Positions 45,139-55,176 of a DNA stretch of 64,000 nucleotides are shown here, piece after piece (position 1 is the first letter of the stretch; each line of letters begins with the position of its first letter). The notes beneath the pieces were generated by a model, which was not told the origin of the DNA, did no database searches, and saw only the letters and a program-made list of their open reading frames with translations. The stretch lies in NCBI GenBank assembly GCA_023138835.1, contig JAGLOP010000005.1, positions 1 to 64,000 on the forward strand. Direction: 5' to 3'. The stretch comes from Arcobacteraceae bacterium. GTDB lineage: Bacteria; Campylobacterota; Campylobacteria; Campylobacterales; Arcobacteraceae. A program made the position numbers and the translations under genes.

Positions 45139-45332
45139 ATGCCAGATTTTTCATTATTTTAACCATCTCTCAAATTTAACCCATGCAAAAAGTAAAATAA
45201 CCTAAAAATATGCATTCCCATAGAGATGTGTACAAACGTGTGGATTTGACTTTTCAAAGAAACCTTTTGCTAAAGTAAAACCGCTTTTGTTAGTTTTAAT
45301 TGTAATTATATTAATACTTTTATTTATTAGAT

Positions 45333-45368
45333 AAAAAAAGGTTAAGCTCGCCAGCCTAACCTTTTTTT
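45333..45368. terminator. second, related terminator (bidirectional), probably for the kinase operon
   Basis: AAAAAAAGGTTA pairs with TAACCTTTTTTT around an inner loop of 12 bases with a partial GC extension. The stem is flanked by A and T runs, so it can work in both directions. It shares the AGGTTAAGC and TAACCTTTTTTTAT parts with the porin terminator 200 bases away, suggesting duplication. Confidence 0.75.
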
Positions 45369-45479
45369 ATCTTAAAGAATTGCACAAGGAAACACAACTC
45401 TTTACTTCTATATATTGTCAAATTTCGTACTGTAATTATAATGAACGAAAATGAAATGAAAATGAAAAGCGATAGATAT

Positions 45480-46817
45480 CTATAAAATTACTGTAACAGT
45501 GGTTCCAATACCGATTTGAGAATCTATCTTAAGAGTAGCATCATGAAGTTCAACACTATTTTTTACTATGCTCAAACCTAATCCAAAACCTTTTATTTTT
45601 TTATTTCTTGATTCATCAACTCTATAAAATCTATTCATCACTTTTGATAATTGTTCTTTTGATATACCTATCCCCTCATCTTTAATAATAAAATAGATTT
45701 TATCTTTTTTATAAAGAGATATATAGATATTCTTATCATTATGGGTATATTTAATTGCATTGTCTATTAGATTTGAAAAGATTGTAGTTATCAATAAAGG
45801 GTTTGCTTCCATCTCAATAGATTCAAACTTTTTTAAATGAAGTTTTATGTTTCTCGCTTTTAATTGTATATTATATTTGTTAATTGTATCTAAAAGAAGA
45901 GAGTCCAAACTGGTTGTCTGAAAAGTTTGTTTGATATTGGTTTTTGTATATTTTGTCAGCATTAGTAGATTATCTATAATTGCTTGAATTTGCGCAGTTT
46001 CATCTTCAATAGTTTTTAAGCTTTTTATATAATATTTTGATTCTCTGATTTTATTCAAAGTTATCTCTATCTCCCCTTTTATAACTGTAAGCGGTGTTTT
46101 TAACTCATGTGAAACATCATTGTTAAATTGTTCAAGATGTTCAACTCCGCTATTTAATCTTTCAAGCATATTGTTAAAAGAATCTACAAGCTCTTTTATC
46201 TCATCATCATCTGACGGCTGTTCAATTGTTTGTGACAAATCAGTTACAGAAATCTTATTTGCTGTTTGTGTAATGCGGATTATTGGTTTTAAAATCTTGA
46301 TTATCACTTTATTTGCTGCAAAAATCAGTAAAAGTAACAATACAGGTTCTAATACAAATAATATATTTTTTACTTCCTGAAGTTTATTATTTATTTCAGT
46401 ATCTATGTTACGTTCATTAAATAATATTGCACCTTTAAAAGGTTGGGCTACTCTAAAAATATATAAACCATTTAGTGTTTTCCCTTGTTTAAAAACTAAA
46501 AAAGATTTTTTTTCTTTTATATATGGTATAAGTTGCTCAAAATTAACATTACCTTTTTTGTATATGATTTTATTTTCTTTTACTATTGCTATATCAAATG
46601 ATTCTAATTGTTTATCATCTAAGAGTTGTTTTATTGGGGTACCAAATTTAATATTATCATTTATAAATACTGCTTTATTATAAAGTTTATTTTGAATACT
46701 TAATTTTATATTTTCTTCTAAGAAGTAGTAAAAAGCAGTATTAAATATAAGTATAATTAAAAATGTAACGCCACCAAACCAAACTAATACTCGTGTTTTT
46801 AAACTTTTAAATTTCAA
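45480..46817 (-). CDS. sensor histidine kinase
   Basis: This 445-residue kinase has two membrane helices (about 9-32 and 152-172) flanking a periplasmic sensor of about 120 residues, then a HAMP segment, a HisKA domain with His237 in NDVSHELKTPL, and an ATPase domain with NLIDNAIKYT and GFGLGLSIVKN. It overlaps the response regulator gene by 11 bases, forming a two-component pair. The stimulus is unknown. Confidence 0.93.
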   Translation of the reverse strand: MKFKSLKTRVLVWFGGVTFLIILIFNTAFYYFLEENIKLSIQNKLYNKAVFINDNIKFGTPIKQLLDDKQLESFDIAIVKENKIIYKKGNVNFEQLIPYIKEKKSFLVFKQGKTLNGLYIFRVAQPFKGAILFNERNIDTEINNKLQEVKNILFVLEPVLLLLLIFAANKVIIKILKPIIRITQTANKISVTDLSQTIEQPSDDDEIKELVDSFNNMLERLNSGVEHLEQFNNDVSHELKTPLTVIKGEIEITLNKIRESKYYIKSLKTIEDETAQIQAIIDNLLMLTKYTKTNIKQTFQTTSLDSLLLDTINKYNIQLKARNIKLHLKKFESIEMEANPLLITTIFSNLIDNAIKYTHNDKNIYISLYKKDKIYFIIKDEGIGISKEQLSKVMNRFYRVDESRNKKIKGFGLGLSIVKNSVELHDATLKIDSQIGIGTTVTVIL

Positions 46818-47463
46818 CTTTATATCCCAATCCTCTAGAACTTTTTATAAAATCTTTTCCTAACTTTTTTCGTAAATTATAAATGGTAACTTGTATTACA
46901 TTACTATTGATATATTCTTCATTATTCCAAAGTTGCTCTTCAATCATAGAGTTTGAGACTATTTTATTTTTATTTTTAGCTAAAAACAGTAAAAGTTCAT
47001 ACTCTTTTTGTGTCAATGCCAGTTCTTTGTTATCTTCTTTTACTGTTTTAGCATCGATATCTATTATTATATTTTTTATTTTCATAGTGTTGCTTCCGGA
47101 AGATATGGATCTTCTATAAAGTGCGACAGCTCTTGCTTTTAACTCTTTAAAACTAAAAGGTTTACTTAAATAATCATCAGCTCCGCTTAATAACCCTAAA
47201 ACTTTATCATCTATCTCATCACGTGCAGTCAGCATTATTACAGGTGTTGATATATTTTTATCTCTTAAGCTCTGCAAAATCTCTATACCACTTTTATTTG
47301 GCAGCATCCAATCTAATATAATTATATCATAGTGATTTGTAATTGCTAAATACTCTCCATCTTCACCATCAATGGCACTGTCTATAACATAGCCTTCCTC
47401 TTGGAAACCTCTTTTTAAAAAAGATAAGATATTTTCATCATCTTCAACTATTAAAATTTTCAT
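46807..47463 (-). CDS. OmpR-family response regulator
   Basis: The start is the ATG at 47463 (MKILIVEDDENIL) with GGGGA upstream; the frame reaching 47535 adds a leader foreign to the family. The 218-residue protein has a receiver domain with Asp51 in IIILDWMLPNK and Lys in DYLSKPFS, and a winged-helix domain (about 125-218) ending in SSRGLGYKVEI. It pairs with the kinase downstream. Confidence 0.93.
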   Translation of the reverse strand: MKILIVEDDENILSFLKRGFQEEGYVIDSAIDGEDGEYLAITNHYDIIILDWMLPNKSGIEILQSLRDKNISTPVIMLTARDEIDDKVLGLLSGADDYLSKPFSFKELKARAVALYRRSISSGSNTMKIKNIIIDIDAKTVKEDNKELALTQKEYELLLFLAKNKNKIVSNSMIEEQLWNNEEYINSNVIQVTIYNLRKKLGKDFIKSSRGLGYKVEI

Positions 47464-47473
47464 TTTTTCCCCA

Positions 47474-49207
47474 TTAAAAAAATCCCACTTTTTTCTCTCT
47501 GTCAAACATACTTTTTTTCTCTTTATCAATTTCAATTATAAAATCGTCTATTTTAAAAATAGGATCATGGCTTACTGCAACTTTGTAAGCTGTATTTCTG
47601 ATAATTAACTCAATTTGTCCACCTGTGAGCTCATATTTAGCTAATGCACTTTTATCAAACTTATCTTCAAGCGGCAACTCTTTTGGAAGTAGTTTTTCCC
47701 ATAACTCTAATCTTTGTTTCTCATCTGGTTTTACAAATTCAATCTTATAATTAAATCTTCTTGAAAATGCTTTATCTATACTGTCAAGTAAATTTGTAGT
47801 AGCTATTAAAATACCATCAAACCTTTCAATTTGTTCCAAAAAGATATTTTGCATTTGGTTGTGCATCTTTTCACTGCCGCTTGTATCTCCGCTGCTGCGA
47901 TTACTAAGAAATTGATCAGCTTCATTAAGCAGTAACACCGGCTCACTTTTTGTTTTTAAAGCTAACTGTTTATACTCATCAAATATTTTTCGTACATTTT
48001 TTTCACTCTCACCTACATACATAGATAAAATCTTACTGCAGTCAAAACTTAAAACTGATTTTTTCAAAGATTTTGCTAATGCAAGTGCCGTGATGGTTTT
48101 ACCTGTACCGGCACTTCCATAAAAGATAATTCTAGCATCTATACCTTTTCTTTTATCTTTGATTCCCCAAGCTTTAAGACGATTTATCACCTCTTTATCT
48201 ACTTGCTTTAAAAGTGCTTCTAAAGTTTCTTTTGTTTTTGGATTTAAAACTACATCATCTAAAGTTTTTTTAGGCTCTATTAGTTCAAATATCTCTTGTT
48301 CTTTTATCAGCATATCCAGTTTAATTTTTTGTTGTCGTTTTGCTTTTTTTGTGGGATGTGAAATTTTATATAAAATTTGTTCAGGAATATAAAAGTTCCT
48401 GTTAATTCCGCCAAAAGGAGTTAGCATCTCATCATAATCAACTAAACTATTTGAGATAAGTTTACCACTTTCTTCCAGTAAACTTCTATATTTAATCTTT
48501 TCATAATCATCACTTGATATTAAATCAATCAAGATATTCATATCTCTGACACCCTCGTCACTTCCACCATATTCCTCTTTTAAAAGTGCTAAAAATATCA
48601 TCTGTTCTTTAGTTCCCAGTTCAAACTGCTTAAAAAAGTCTTCAAGCATTATAGGCGTTGTGGTAGCCTCTACTCTTTGTTGAATTCTATTTTCAAGAAG
48701 TGTTAGTTTTGATTTTAATCGATTTATATTTGGTGAATTATCATCAAAATTATGTTTAACTACATTTAGTTTTTGAGCAAGTGATATTTTAAAAAATTGA
48801 TCTTGTAAATATTCCAAGTGGTCACCATAAGGGGTAACCTCTGGTAAAACTAAATCTAAAGAACCCTCTTCAAGAAGCTTAAGAAAAGCACTGCTTAAAG
48901 AGATAGAAGAATTAATAAGTTCTAGTTTAGCTATTTCGCTTAGTTTGATATTATTAAAATTAGTTTGCACTATCCAGCCTAACTCAAGAAGATTTTTTAT
49001 AAGAGATAATTTATCTAAATGCTCCAGTTTTTCAATATCATAAAATTCACTTAAAATATTAATTACAAGTAGATTATCAATACCACTTATATATTGTTTT
49101 GTTATATACTGCAGTATTTGTGCTTCCTCTTTTGTACATTTTAATTGTACAAAAATATCATTTTTTACTATATCTTTTGATTCTAAAAATTTAACTAAAC
49201 CTTGCAT
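47474..49207 (-). CDS. AAA+ ATPase, large, unknown role
   Basis: This 577-residue protein has a long N-terminal region (about 1-340) with no motif I know and a C-terminal AAA+ domain: Walker A YGSAGTGKTITALALA, Walker B-like LLLNEADQFL (Asn-Glu in place of the usual Asp-Glu), and SRRFNYKIEF as the arginine-finger/sensor region. The domain resembles the FtsH/CDC48-type single module. It overlaps nfo by one base (TAATG) and lies 10 bases before the response regulator, so nfo, the ATPase and the two-component genes form one leftward unit. Confidence 0.72.
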   Translation of the reverse strand: MQGLVKFLESKDIVKNDIFVQLKCTKEEAQILQYITKQYISGIDNLLVINILSEFYDIEKLEHLDKLSLIKNLLELGWIVQTNFNNIKLSEIAKLELINSSISLSSAFLKLLEEGSLDLVLPEVTPYGDHLEYLQDQFFKISLAQKLNVVKHNFDDNSPNINRLKSKLTLLENRIQQRVEATTTPIMLEDFFKQFELGTKEQMIFLALLKEEYGGSDEGVRDMNILIDLISSDDYEKIKYRSLLEESGKLISNSLVDYDEMLTPFGGINRNFYIPEQILYKISHPTKKAKRQQKIKLDMLIKEQEIFELIEPKKTLDDVVLNPKTKETLEALLKQVDKEVINRLKAWGIKDKRKGIDARIIFYGSAGTGKTITALALAKSLKKSVLSFDCSKILSMYVGESEKNVRKIFDEYKQLALKTKSEPVLLLNEADQFLSNRSSGDTSGSEKMHNQMQNIFLEQIERFDGILIATTNLLDSIDKAFSRRFNYKIEFVKPDEKQRLELWEKLLPKELPLEDKFDKSALAKYELTGGQIELIIRNTAYKVAVSHDPIFKIDDFIIEIDKEKKSMFDREKKVGFF

Positions 49208-50091
49208 TAGTGTACTAGACTCTCTAGTGCTTTTATCTCTTTATCCCAAATAGTATCATCTATGGTTTCAAGGATAAGTGGAATATCATCCATTCTTTCA
49301 TCGTTCATCAAAAATTTAAAAGCATCCCAACCTATCTCTCCTTCTCCTAAACTGTGATGTCTGTCAACTTTACTTCCTAAGGGTGGTTTTGAATCATTTA
49401 TATGCATCCCCATTAAAAATTCACGACCTACAATTTTATCAAATTCGTTCCAAGTTTTATCATAAGCATCTTTTGTTCTTATATCATATCCGGATACAAA
49501 CATATGGCAAGTATCGATACACACTCCAATTCTGCTTTTATCTTCAATCTTGTCTATAATATATGCCAAATGTTCAAATTTATATCCAAGATTTGTACCT
49601 TGTCCCGCTGTATTTTCAATCACTGCTTTTACATTTTTTGTACGATCTAGTGCGATATTTATAGACTCCGAAATCAGTTCTAAACATTCAAGTTCTGCAC
49701 TTTGGATATTGTCTTCTAAATTAGGATCTTTTTTAGAAAACTTTTGCAAGTGGGAACCCGGATGGAAGTTCAGTCTGTCAAGACCTAATATATCACATCT
49801 CTCTAATTCATCTATAAAAGCCAATCTTGATTTGATAAGTTTTTGTTCATCCGGATTCCCGAGATTTATAAGATAACTATCATGCGGTAAAATATGTTTT
49901 GGTAATATACAACTTTCTTCAAGGTTTTTAAACCATGCATCTAAAGTTTTAGTTTCAAATGGTTTTGCATCCCATCTTTTTTGGTTTTTAGTAAAAAGTG
50001 CAAACGCTTTTGCACCTATTTTCATAGCATTTAATGGAGCATTTTGTACCCCGCCGCTGGTACTTACATGGGCACCTACAAATTTGGTCAT
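49207..50091 (-). CDS. nfo: deoxyribonuclease IV (AP endonuclease)
   Basis: This 294-residue TIM-barrel enzyme carries the zinc-site signatures [44 protein letters not shown] and [12 protein letters not shown]. It cuts DNA at abasic sites during base excision repair. Length is typical. It is followed by the AAA+ gene and preceded by a small lipoprotein gene 2 bases away. Confidence 0.96.
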   Translation of the reverse strand: MTKFVGAHVSTSGGVQNAPLNAMKIGAKAFALFTKNQKRWDAKPFETKTLDAWFKNLEESCILPKHILPHDSYLINLGNPDEQKLIKSRLAFIDELERCDILGLDRLNFHPGSHLQKFSKKDPNLEDNIQSAELECLELISESINIALDRTKNVKAVIENTAGQGTNLGYKFEHLAYIIDKIEDKSRIGVCIDTCHMFVSGYDIRTKDAYDKTWNEFDKIVGREFLMGMHINDSKPPLGSKVDRHHSLGEGEIGWDAFKFLMNDERMDDIPLILETIDDTIWDKEIKALESLVH

Positions 50092-50093
50092 AT

Positions 50094-50483
50094 TTATTTA
50101 TCCTTCTTTACTTTAATCAAAATGTTATTTTCTTTATCTTTAAAATATACTTTATCTTTTTTAAATAAATTCATCATAAAATTATCTTTGTAATCTTTAT
50201 TTAAATATTTAGCATTAAATTCTTTACCGTTTATACATTGTAAAGTACCTTGACAAATCTCATCTTCATAAATCTTTAAATCAAGTACAACCTTACCTAT
50301 ATTTAAAATTTGCAAATGAATATAATCATCATAATGTGTTACAAAACCCTTATCATAAAATTTCATAACGGGAGTTTTAAATATTATTGTAGCACTTTGA
50401 GATATTACAGGTTGCTTTTGACTACATCCTGCTAGCAACAGTCCTGCAAAGACAAATATTATAATTTTTATTTTTGTCTCCAC
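50094..50483 (-). CDS. small predicted lipoprotein
   Basis: This 129-residue protein begins at a GTG, two bases after the sulfate adenylyltransferase-like stop, with a lipoprotein signal peptide and lipobox LLAGC (Cys20). The mature part is basic and beta-rich and ends in a Lys-rich tail (IKVKKDK). Two cysteines ([14 protein letters not shown]) could form a disulfide. I do not recognise a family. Confidence 0.65.
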   Translation of the reverse strand: METKIKIIIFVFAGLLLAGCSQKQPVISQSATIIFKTPVMKFYDKGFVTHYDDYIHLQILNIGKVVLDLKIYEDEICQGTLQCINGKEFNAKYLNKDYKDNFMMNLFKKDKVYFKDKENNILIKVKKDK

Positions 50484-50485
50484 TT

Positions 50486-51667
50486 TTAAGTCAAAGAAGA
50501 AGTTTGATACAAATCCATCAGACTTTCATAAAAATCTTTTGAATTAAAATCATCCAACAATTCACTTCTTGAAGACAAGTGTTGATGAATTTTATTTAAT
50601 TCTTCAAGCCTTTGTGGAAACAGATCACTTAATATTATAGAGCTTATCTCTTTTCTCATAAAAAGTGCAGGTGGGATAATTCCCATTTTTAATAACTTTA
50701 AAATTGAAGATGAATGATAATTTATATGATGGTGCCGCCCATGAGGACAAGCATTTGTACTAACCAAAGTGCTACATTTATCACAATATACAAATTCACT
50801 CATAATATCAATACTAATACCTATATCTTGAATATTATCTACAACAGAAGTAAAAGACCCATCACAATATATTGCCCCAAGTCCTGCATAATTTTGTCCG
50901 ATTACCAACTCATTACACCCAAAGTTTTTGGCTACGATTGCGTTTAAAATCAAGGTGTTAAAACCACCAAAGATGTAGGTATTGTCTAAAGGAATCAAAA
51001 GAACTCTATCTTTTGGCAAATAATTATCACAAAAATATTTAACAGTTTTATATCTTGTATCATACGATAAAACATCATCATCACCATAAGGTTTTAAAAT
51101 AAATAAAATCATCAAATCACATTTAACTAATGCAGTTCTTATAAGTCTTTCATGAACCCTGTGAAATGGTTTTCCTGCTACCATCATAGAAGATACTCTT
51201 GAAGCTTTGGTTTTTTTTATATGACTGGAAACTATCTCTTTGTATTTTTTGGTTTCTCGATTATTAATATTGATTTCGCCGCTTATAGCATAATTACCAA
51301 GTCTTCTATAGGTGTCTTTTACCCCTGGATAATCTAAGTTATTAGTACCGTAAATTGCTTCTACTCTTTCATCTTTATCAATTTTAAATACTTCTTTTGA
51401 TGCAATATTACCGCAAATTTCCCCCTCGCAAACAAAATCTAAAATTTCATTTGGTTTTAGTGTAGTTAAAATTTGTTCGTTTCGTTTACCTTTTGGAGCT
51501 AAAATTAAAGCAAAAGGATATGTTATGCCATTATATTTTTTTGTTTTATTGACCTCTTTTGATTCTGCTTCTCCCATAACACTTGTTGCTGGATATAAAA
51601 GTCCATCTTGAAGTAAGCCTAATGTTACTACAGCTTCTTTATCAATATATAATTGTCTGTTTGCCAT
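50486..51667 (-). CDS. sulfate adenylyltransferase homologue with degenerate active site
   Basis: This 393-residue protein has the ATP sulfurylase layout: a PUA-like N-terminal half, a nucleotidyl-transfer core, and the zinc cysteines Cys295, Cys298 and Cys307 (CDKCSTLVSTNACPHG). The family's QTRNPxHRxHE motif reads MVAGKPFHRVHE (about 162-173), keeping the two His but losing Gln, Arg and Asn. The GRDHAGPG loop reads GQNYAGLG (257-264). It may be a repurposed or low-activity enzyme, so I leave the gene name blank. Annotation pipelines will call it Sat. Confidence 0.8.
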   Translation of the reverse strand: MANRQLYIDKEAVVTLGLLQDGLLYPATSVMGEAESKEVNKTKKYNGITYPFALILAPKGKRNEQILTTLKPNEILDFVCEGEICGNIASKEVFKIDKDERVEAIYGTNNLDYPGVKDTYRRLGNYAISGEININNRETKKYKEIVSSHIKKTKASRVSSMMVAGKPFHRVHERLIRTALVKCDLMILFILKPYGDDDVLSYDTRYKTVKYFCDNYLPKDRVLLIPLDNTYIFGGFNTLILNAIVAKNFGCNELVIGQNYAGLGAIYCDGSFTSVVDNIQDIGISIDIMSEFVYCDKCSTLVSTNACPHGRHHHINYHSSSILKLLKMGIIPPALFMRKEISSIILSDLFPQRLEELNKIHQHLSSRSELLDDFNSKDFYESLMDLYQTSSLT

Positions 51668-51733
51668 AATTTTGCCTTATCTTAGTAAATAATATAGTAT
51701 AATAGCAAATAAAATTGAATTTAAGGGGAGAAA

Positions 51734-52807
51734 TTGCTAGTTCATATTTGTTGTTCTGTAGATAGTCACTTTTTTCTACAACAATTACAAAAAGATTATC
51801 CTTATGAGAAGCTTATCGGCTTTTTTTACGACCCGAATATTCATCCGTACAGCGAATATCAATTACGACTTTTAGATGTAAAATACAGCTGTGAAAAACT
51901 TGGAATTGAATTGCTTGAAGGTGATTGGGATTTGGATAATTGGCTAAAAACTGTTAAAGGACTAGAACAAGAACCAGAAAAAGGGGATAGATGTACGGTT
52001 TGTTTTGATAAACGGCTGAATGTCACAGCACAAAAAGCCGTAAAGCTAAAACATACATCTTTTACAACCACACTTTTAATAAGTCCCTTAAAATCACAGG
52101 AAAAACTAAAAATTATAGGAGAGAATTTAGCAAATCAATATGGTTTAAATTTTATATTTAAAGATTATCGCAGTGGTCAAGGTATGCATTTGCAAGCAAA
52201 AGAGGTAAAAGAAAATAAAATTTACCGACAAAATTATTGTGGATGTATGTATGCCTTAAATGCACAGCGCCAAGAACAAGATAAACTCTGCGATGAATTA
52301 ATAAGTCCTATTTCCAAACAAATATTACCGCAAAGTATTGAAAGCAGAACTGAACTTTATAAATTGAGAAATATCTTAGAAGATAAAAATACTGACTATA
52401 AGATTATTAAAGAGAGATTTTTAAATTATAGGCTTTTAAGTGCAAAAGTTATTGTTGAAAAACAAACTATACCCTCATATTTTATTGCTTATTCAACACT
52501 AAAATCAAAAAAAGCACAGGGGAAAATTGAATACACTAAAAATGGTATTAATTATCTAAATAAAAATGAAGTAAAAATAGTAAGTTTAGATACTTTTAAT
52601 AAGTTAGTCAGTCAAAATTATACAGATGTAAAACAACTTATTTTTAATCCATTGACATTTGAAGATGAATTAAAATTCAGAAATAAACTTTTTAATAATC
52701 CTTATGATTTATCTTGTTTAATTATTTTAGATACAATACCAAAAGAGAAAATTACTATTTTTTGTGATAGTCAAACTAATATAGATGTAAGGGAAAAAAT
52801 AATTTGA
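51734..52807 (+). CDS. queH: epoxyqueuosine reductase QueH
   Basis: This 357-residue protein has the paired cysteines near the N-terminus (MLVHICCSVDSHFF) and the later YCGCMYAL motif that, with them, hold the metal centre of the DUF208/QueH family. It reduces epoxyqueuosine to queuosine in tRNA. The start is TTG after a strong AAGGGGAG. The C-terminal half (about 220-357) goes beyond the shorter QueH of about 200 residues; similar long forms occur in related bacteria. It overlaps lpxB by four bases. Confidence 0.88.
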   Translation: MLVHICCSVDSHFFLQQLQKDYPYEKLIGFFYDPNIHPYSEYQLRLLDVKYSCEKLGIELLEGDWDLDNWLKTVKGLEQEPEKGDRCTVCFDKRLNVTAQKAVKLKHTSFTTTLLISPLKSQEKLKIIGENLANQYGLNFIFKDYRSGQGMHLQAKEVKENKIYRQNYCGCMYALNAQRQEQDKLCDELISPISKQILPQSIESRTELYKLRNILEDKNTDYKIIKERFLNYRLLSAKVIVEKQTIPSYFIAYSTLKSKKAQGKIEYTKNGINYLNKNEVKIVSLDTFNKLVSQNYTDVKQLIFNPLTFEDELKFRNKLFNNPYDLSCLIILDTIPKEKITIFCDSQTNIDVREKII

Positions 52808-53850
52808 CACTACTTGTATGTGCATTAGAAACCTCATCCAATATTCATCTAAAAGAATTAAAAAAATATTTAAATGATGATATAGAATTAATTGGTATTT
52901 TTGATAAAAGTTTGGGAAATCCAAAATATGATATTAGTGATTTAGCTGTGATGGGTTTTGTTGATGTTGTTAAAAAATTACCTTTCTTTTTAAAATTAAA
53001 TAATGAGATGGTGGAATTAGCTTCCAAAGCTGATAAAATTTTATTAATGGATAATTCAGGATTTAATCTTCCCCTTGCAAAAAAAATAAAGAAAAAATAT
53101 CCAAATAAGCAGATATTATATTATATACTTCCACAAGCTTGGGCATGGAAAAAGAAGAGAATTCCTGTTATTGAAAAAGCTTGTGACAAACTACTTTCTA
53201 TATTGCCTTTTGAAAGAAATTTTTATACTCAAAAAGATAAAATTCAATATGTAGGTCATCCGCTTTTAGATGAAATAACTACTTTTAAACAAGAATTATC
53301 ACATAGTGGGAAAATAGCTTTTATGCCTGGCAGCAGGAAAGGTGAAATAACTAAACTGATGCCTATATTCAAAGAAGTGGTTTTACAGATTAAAAAAGAG
53401 GCAATTTTAATTATTCCACCACATTTTACGCAAGAATATATAGATGAAGTTTATGGTGATATTTCGCAATTTACAATTACTACAGATGCTCATCAAACTT
53501 TGGAAACTGTTGATTTTGCTTTTATTTGCAGCGGCACAGCAACTCTTGAAGCTTCACTTATAGGAACGCCATTTGTTTTAAGTTATATAGCCAAACCGCT
53601 TGATTATTTTATAGCAAAAAATTTAGTAAAAATAAAATATATAGGACTTGCAAATATATTTTTTGATAAAATGGGAAAAGAATCTATCCATAAAGAGCTG
53701 ATTCAAGAAAAAGTAACAGTTGAAAATTTGCTGGATGAATATAACAATATTGATAAAGAAAAGTTTCTAATAAAGTCAAAAATTTTAAGAACTTATTTAC
53801 AAAATGGCAGCTCCAAGACTGTTGCTAATATTATAAATCAAGCTTATTAA
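52804..53850 (+). CDS. lpxB: lipid-A-disaccharide synthase
   Basis: This 348-residue GT-B fold enzyme joins UDP-2,3-diacylglucosamine to lipid X to make the lipid A disaccharide. Motifs include YYILPQAWAWKKKRIP, LLSILPFERNFY, YVGHPLLDE and the SGTATLEASLIGTPFVLSY sugar-nucleotide site. The start is TTG, overlapping the queH stop (TTGA). It is followed by fabZ and lpxA. Confidence 0.94.
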   Translation: MTLLVCALETSSNIHLKELKKYLNDDIELIGIFDKSLGNPKYDISDLAVMGFVDVVKKLPFFLKLNNEMVELASKADKILLMDNSGFNLPLAKKIKKKYPNKQILYYILPQAWAWKKKRIPVIEKACDKLLSILPFERNFYTQKDKIQYVGHPLLDEITTFKQELSHSGKIAFMPGSRKGEITKLMPIFKEVVLQIKKEAILIIPPHFTQEYIDEVYGDISQFTITTDAHQTLETVDFAFICSGTATLEASLIGTPFVLSYIAKPLDYFIAKNLVKIKYIGLANIFFDKMGKESIHKELIQEKVTVENLLDEYNNIDKEKFLIKSKILRTYLQNGSSKTVANIINQAY

Positions 53851-53880
53851 AACTAATCAAAATTTAACCAACAAAATGCT

Positions 53881-53905
53881 ACACTATCCCTATAAAATAG
53901 GGTGT
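53881..53905. promoter_or_regulatory. inverted repeat with a -10-like core upstream of fabZ
   Basis: CCCTAT at 53888-53893 pairs with ATAGGG at 53897-53902 around AAA, with ACA/TGT at the outer edges. The centre reads TATAAAAT, close to a -10 box, about 45 bases before fabZ. It could be a promoter with an operator, or a weak hairpin. Confidence 0.35.
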
Positions 53906-53939
53906 TTAGCACTTAACGACCAATATTAAGGATACAAAA

Positions 53940-54383
53940 ATGTTAGATGTAGTAGAGATTCAGAAAATACTTCCTCATCGTTATCCATTTTTACTTGTAG
54001 ATAAAGTTACAAGCATGAGTGAGGGTGAAGATATAATAGCCTATAAAAATGTTTCAATTAGTGAGCCTGTATTTCAAGGACACTTCCCCGGTCATCCAAT
54101 ATACCCAGGTGTGATGATACTTGAAGGTATGGCTCAAGCTGGTGGAATACTTGCTTTTAAAAGCGGTGGACTAAGTGAAGAAGAGATAAAAAACAAAGTT
54201 ATGTACTTTATGAGTATTGATGGTGCAAAATTTAGAGTTCCTGTAAAACCGGGAGATAAATTGGAATATAGAATAAAAGTTCTTAAGCAAAGAAAAGCTC
54301 TTATAGTTTTAGGGGCGAAAGCTTATGTAGATGATACATTGGTAGCTGAAGCTGAACTAAAAGCAATGATAGTTGATAAGTAG
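53940..54383 (+). CDS. fabZ: 3-hydroxyacyl-ACP dehydratase FabZ
   Basis: This 147-residue hot-dog-fold dehydratase has [11 protein letters not shown] and the catalytic His and Glu in [20 protein letters not shown]. It dehydrates 3-hydroxyacyl-ACP in fatty acid synthesis. It lies ahead of lpxA, the standard fabZ-lpxA pair. No dedicated dehydratase was seen in the aryl-polyene-like cluster. Confidence 0.97.
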   Translation: MLDVVEIQKILPHRYPFLLVDKVTSMSEGEDIIAYKNVSISEPVFQGHFPGHPIYPGVMILEGMAQAGGILAFKSGGLSEEEIKNKVMYFMSIDGAKFRVPVKPGDKLEYRIKVLKQRKALIVLGAKAYVDDTLVAEAELKAMIVDK

Positions 54384-54387
54384 TTAA

Positions 54388-55176
54388 ATGGGAAATATTC
54401 ACTCAACAGCGATTATAGAAGAGGGAGCAAAAATAGGAGCAAATGTAACTATTGGAGCTTTCACCGTAATTGGCAGTAAGGTTATTATCGGTGATGGTAC
54501 TACTGTGGGAAGTCATACTTTAATAGATGGCTGTACTACCATTGGAAAAGATAATAAAATTTTTTCTCATGCAGTATTAGGTACGATTCCTCAGGATTTA
54601 AAATTTAATGGTGAAGAAACAGAACTTATCATTGGTGATAATAATACGATTAGGGAACATACTTTAATAAATACCGGAACATCTGGCGGCGGGTATAAAA
54701 CTATCATTGGTAATGGTTGTTTACTTATGGGTCATGTTCATATCGGGCATGATTGTATCTTGGCTGATAATATTGTCGTAGCAAACAGCTGTGCAATTGC
54801 AGGTCACGTAGAGATTGATGATAATGTAGTTGTTGGCGGTATGAGTGCCATTCATCAATTTTGTAAAATTGGAGAATCATCTATGGTAGGCGGAGGATCT
54901 ATTTTAGTTCAAGATATTCCTCCATTTTGTATTTGTGAAGGAAATCGTGCGGTTTTAAGAAGCTTAAATATCAATGGTCTTAGAAGAAGATTTAAAGATA
55001 GAAGTGATATAGATGCTATCAAAAAAACATATAAAGAAATTTTTGAATCGGGATTTTCAATAACAGATGTTGCAAATGAAATTTTACAAAAGAGTGATAA
55101 CAAATATGCAAAACAATTAGCACAAGCAGTAGCTGATACAAAAAGAGGAATACCTTTTATAAGGAAAGAAAGATAA
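54388..55176 (+). CDS. lpxA: UDP-N-acetylglucosamine acyltransferase
   Basis: This 262-residue enzyme starts lipid A synthesis by moving a 3-hydroxyacyl group to UDP-GlcNAc. Hexapeptide repeats give the left-handed beta helix. [14 protein letters not shown] with the catalytic His, and [13 protein letters not shown], are typical. The C-terminal helical domain (about 190-262) is complete. It ends where clpX begins. Confidence 0.97.
   Translation: MGNIHSTAIIEEGAKIGANVTIGAFTVIGSKVIIGDGTTVGSHTLIDGCTTIGKDNKIFSHAVLGTIPQDLKFNGEETELIIGDNNTIREHTLINTGTSGGGYKTIIGNGCLLMGHVHIGHDCILADNIVVANSCAIAGHVEIDDNVVVGGMSAIHQFCKIGESSMVGGGSILVQDIPPFCICEGNRAVLRSLNINGLRRRFKDRSDIDAIKKTYKEIFESGFSITDVANEILQKSDNKYAKQLAQAVADTKRGIPFIRKER

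Larger units (their letters stand above)
45047..45479. other. intergenic region with porin terminators and no gene
   Basis: This 433-base stretch between the porin and the histidine kinase holds three stem-loops (45072-45093, 45109-45138, 45333-45368) and no reading frame of note. Between the second and third hairpins a TTGACT and a TAAAGT lie about 19 bases apart (around 45250-45290). That could start a short RNA ending at the third hairpin, but this is weak evidence. Confidence 0.6.
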
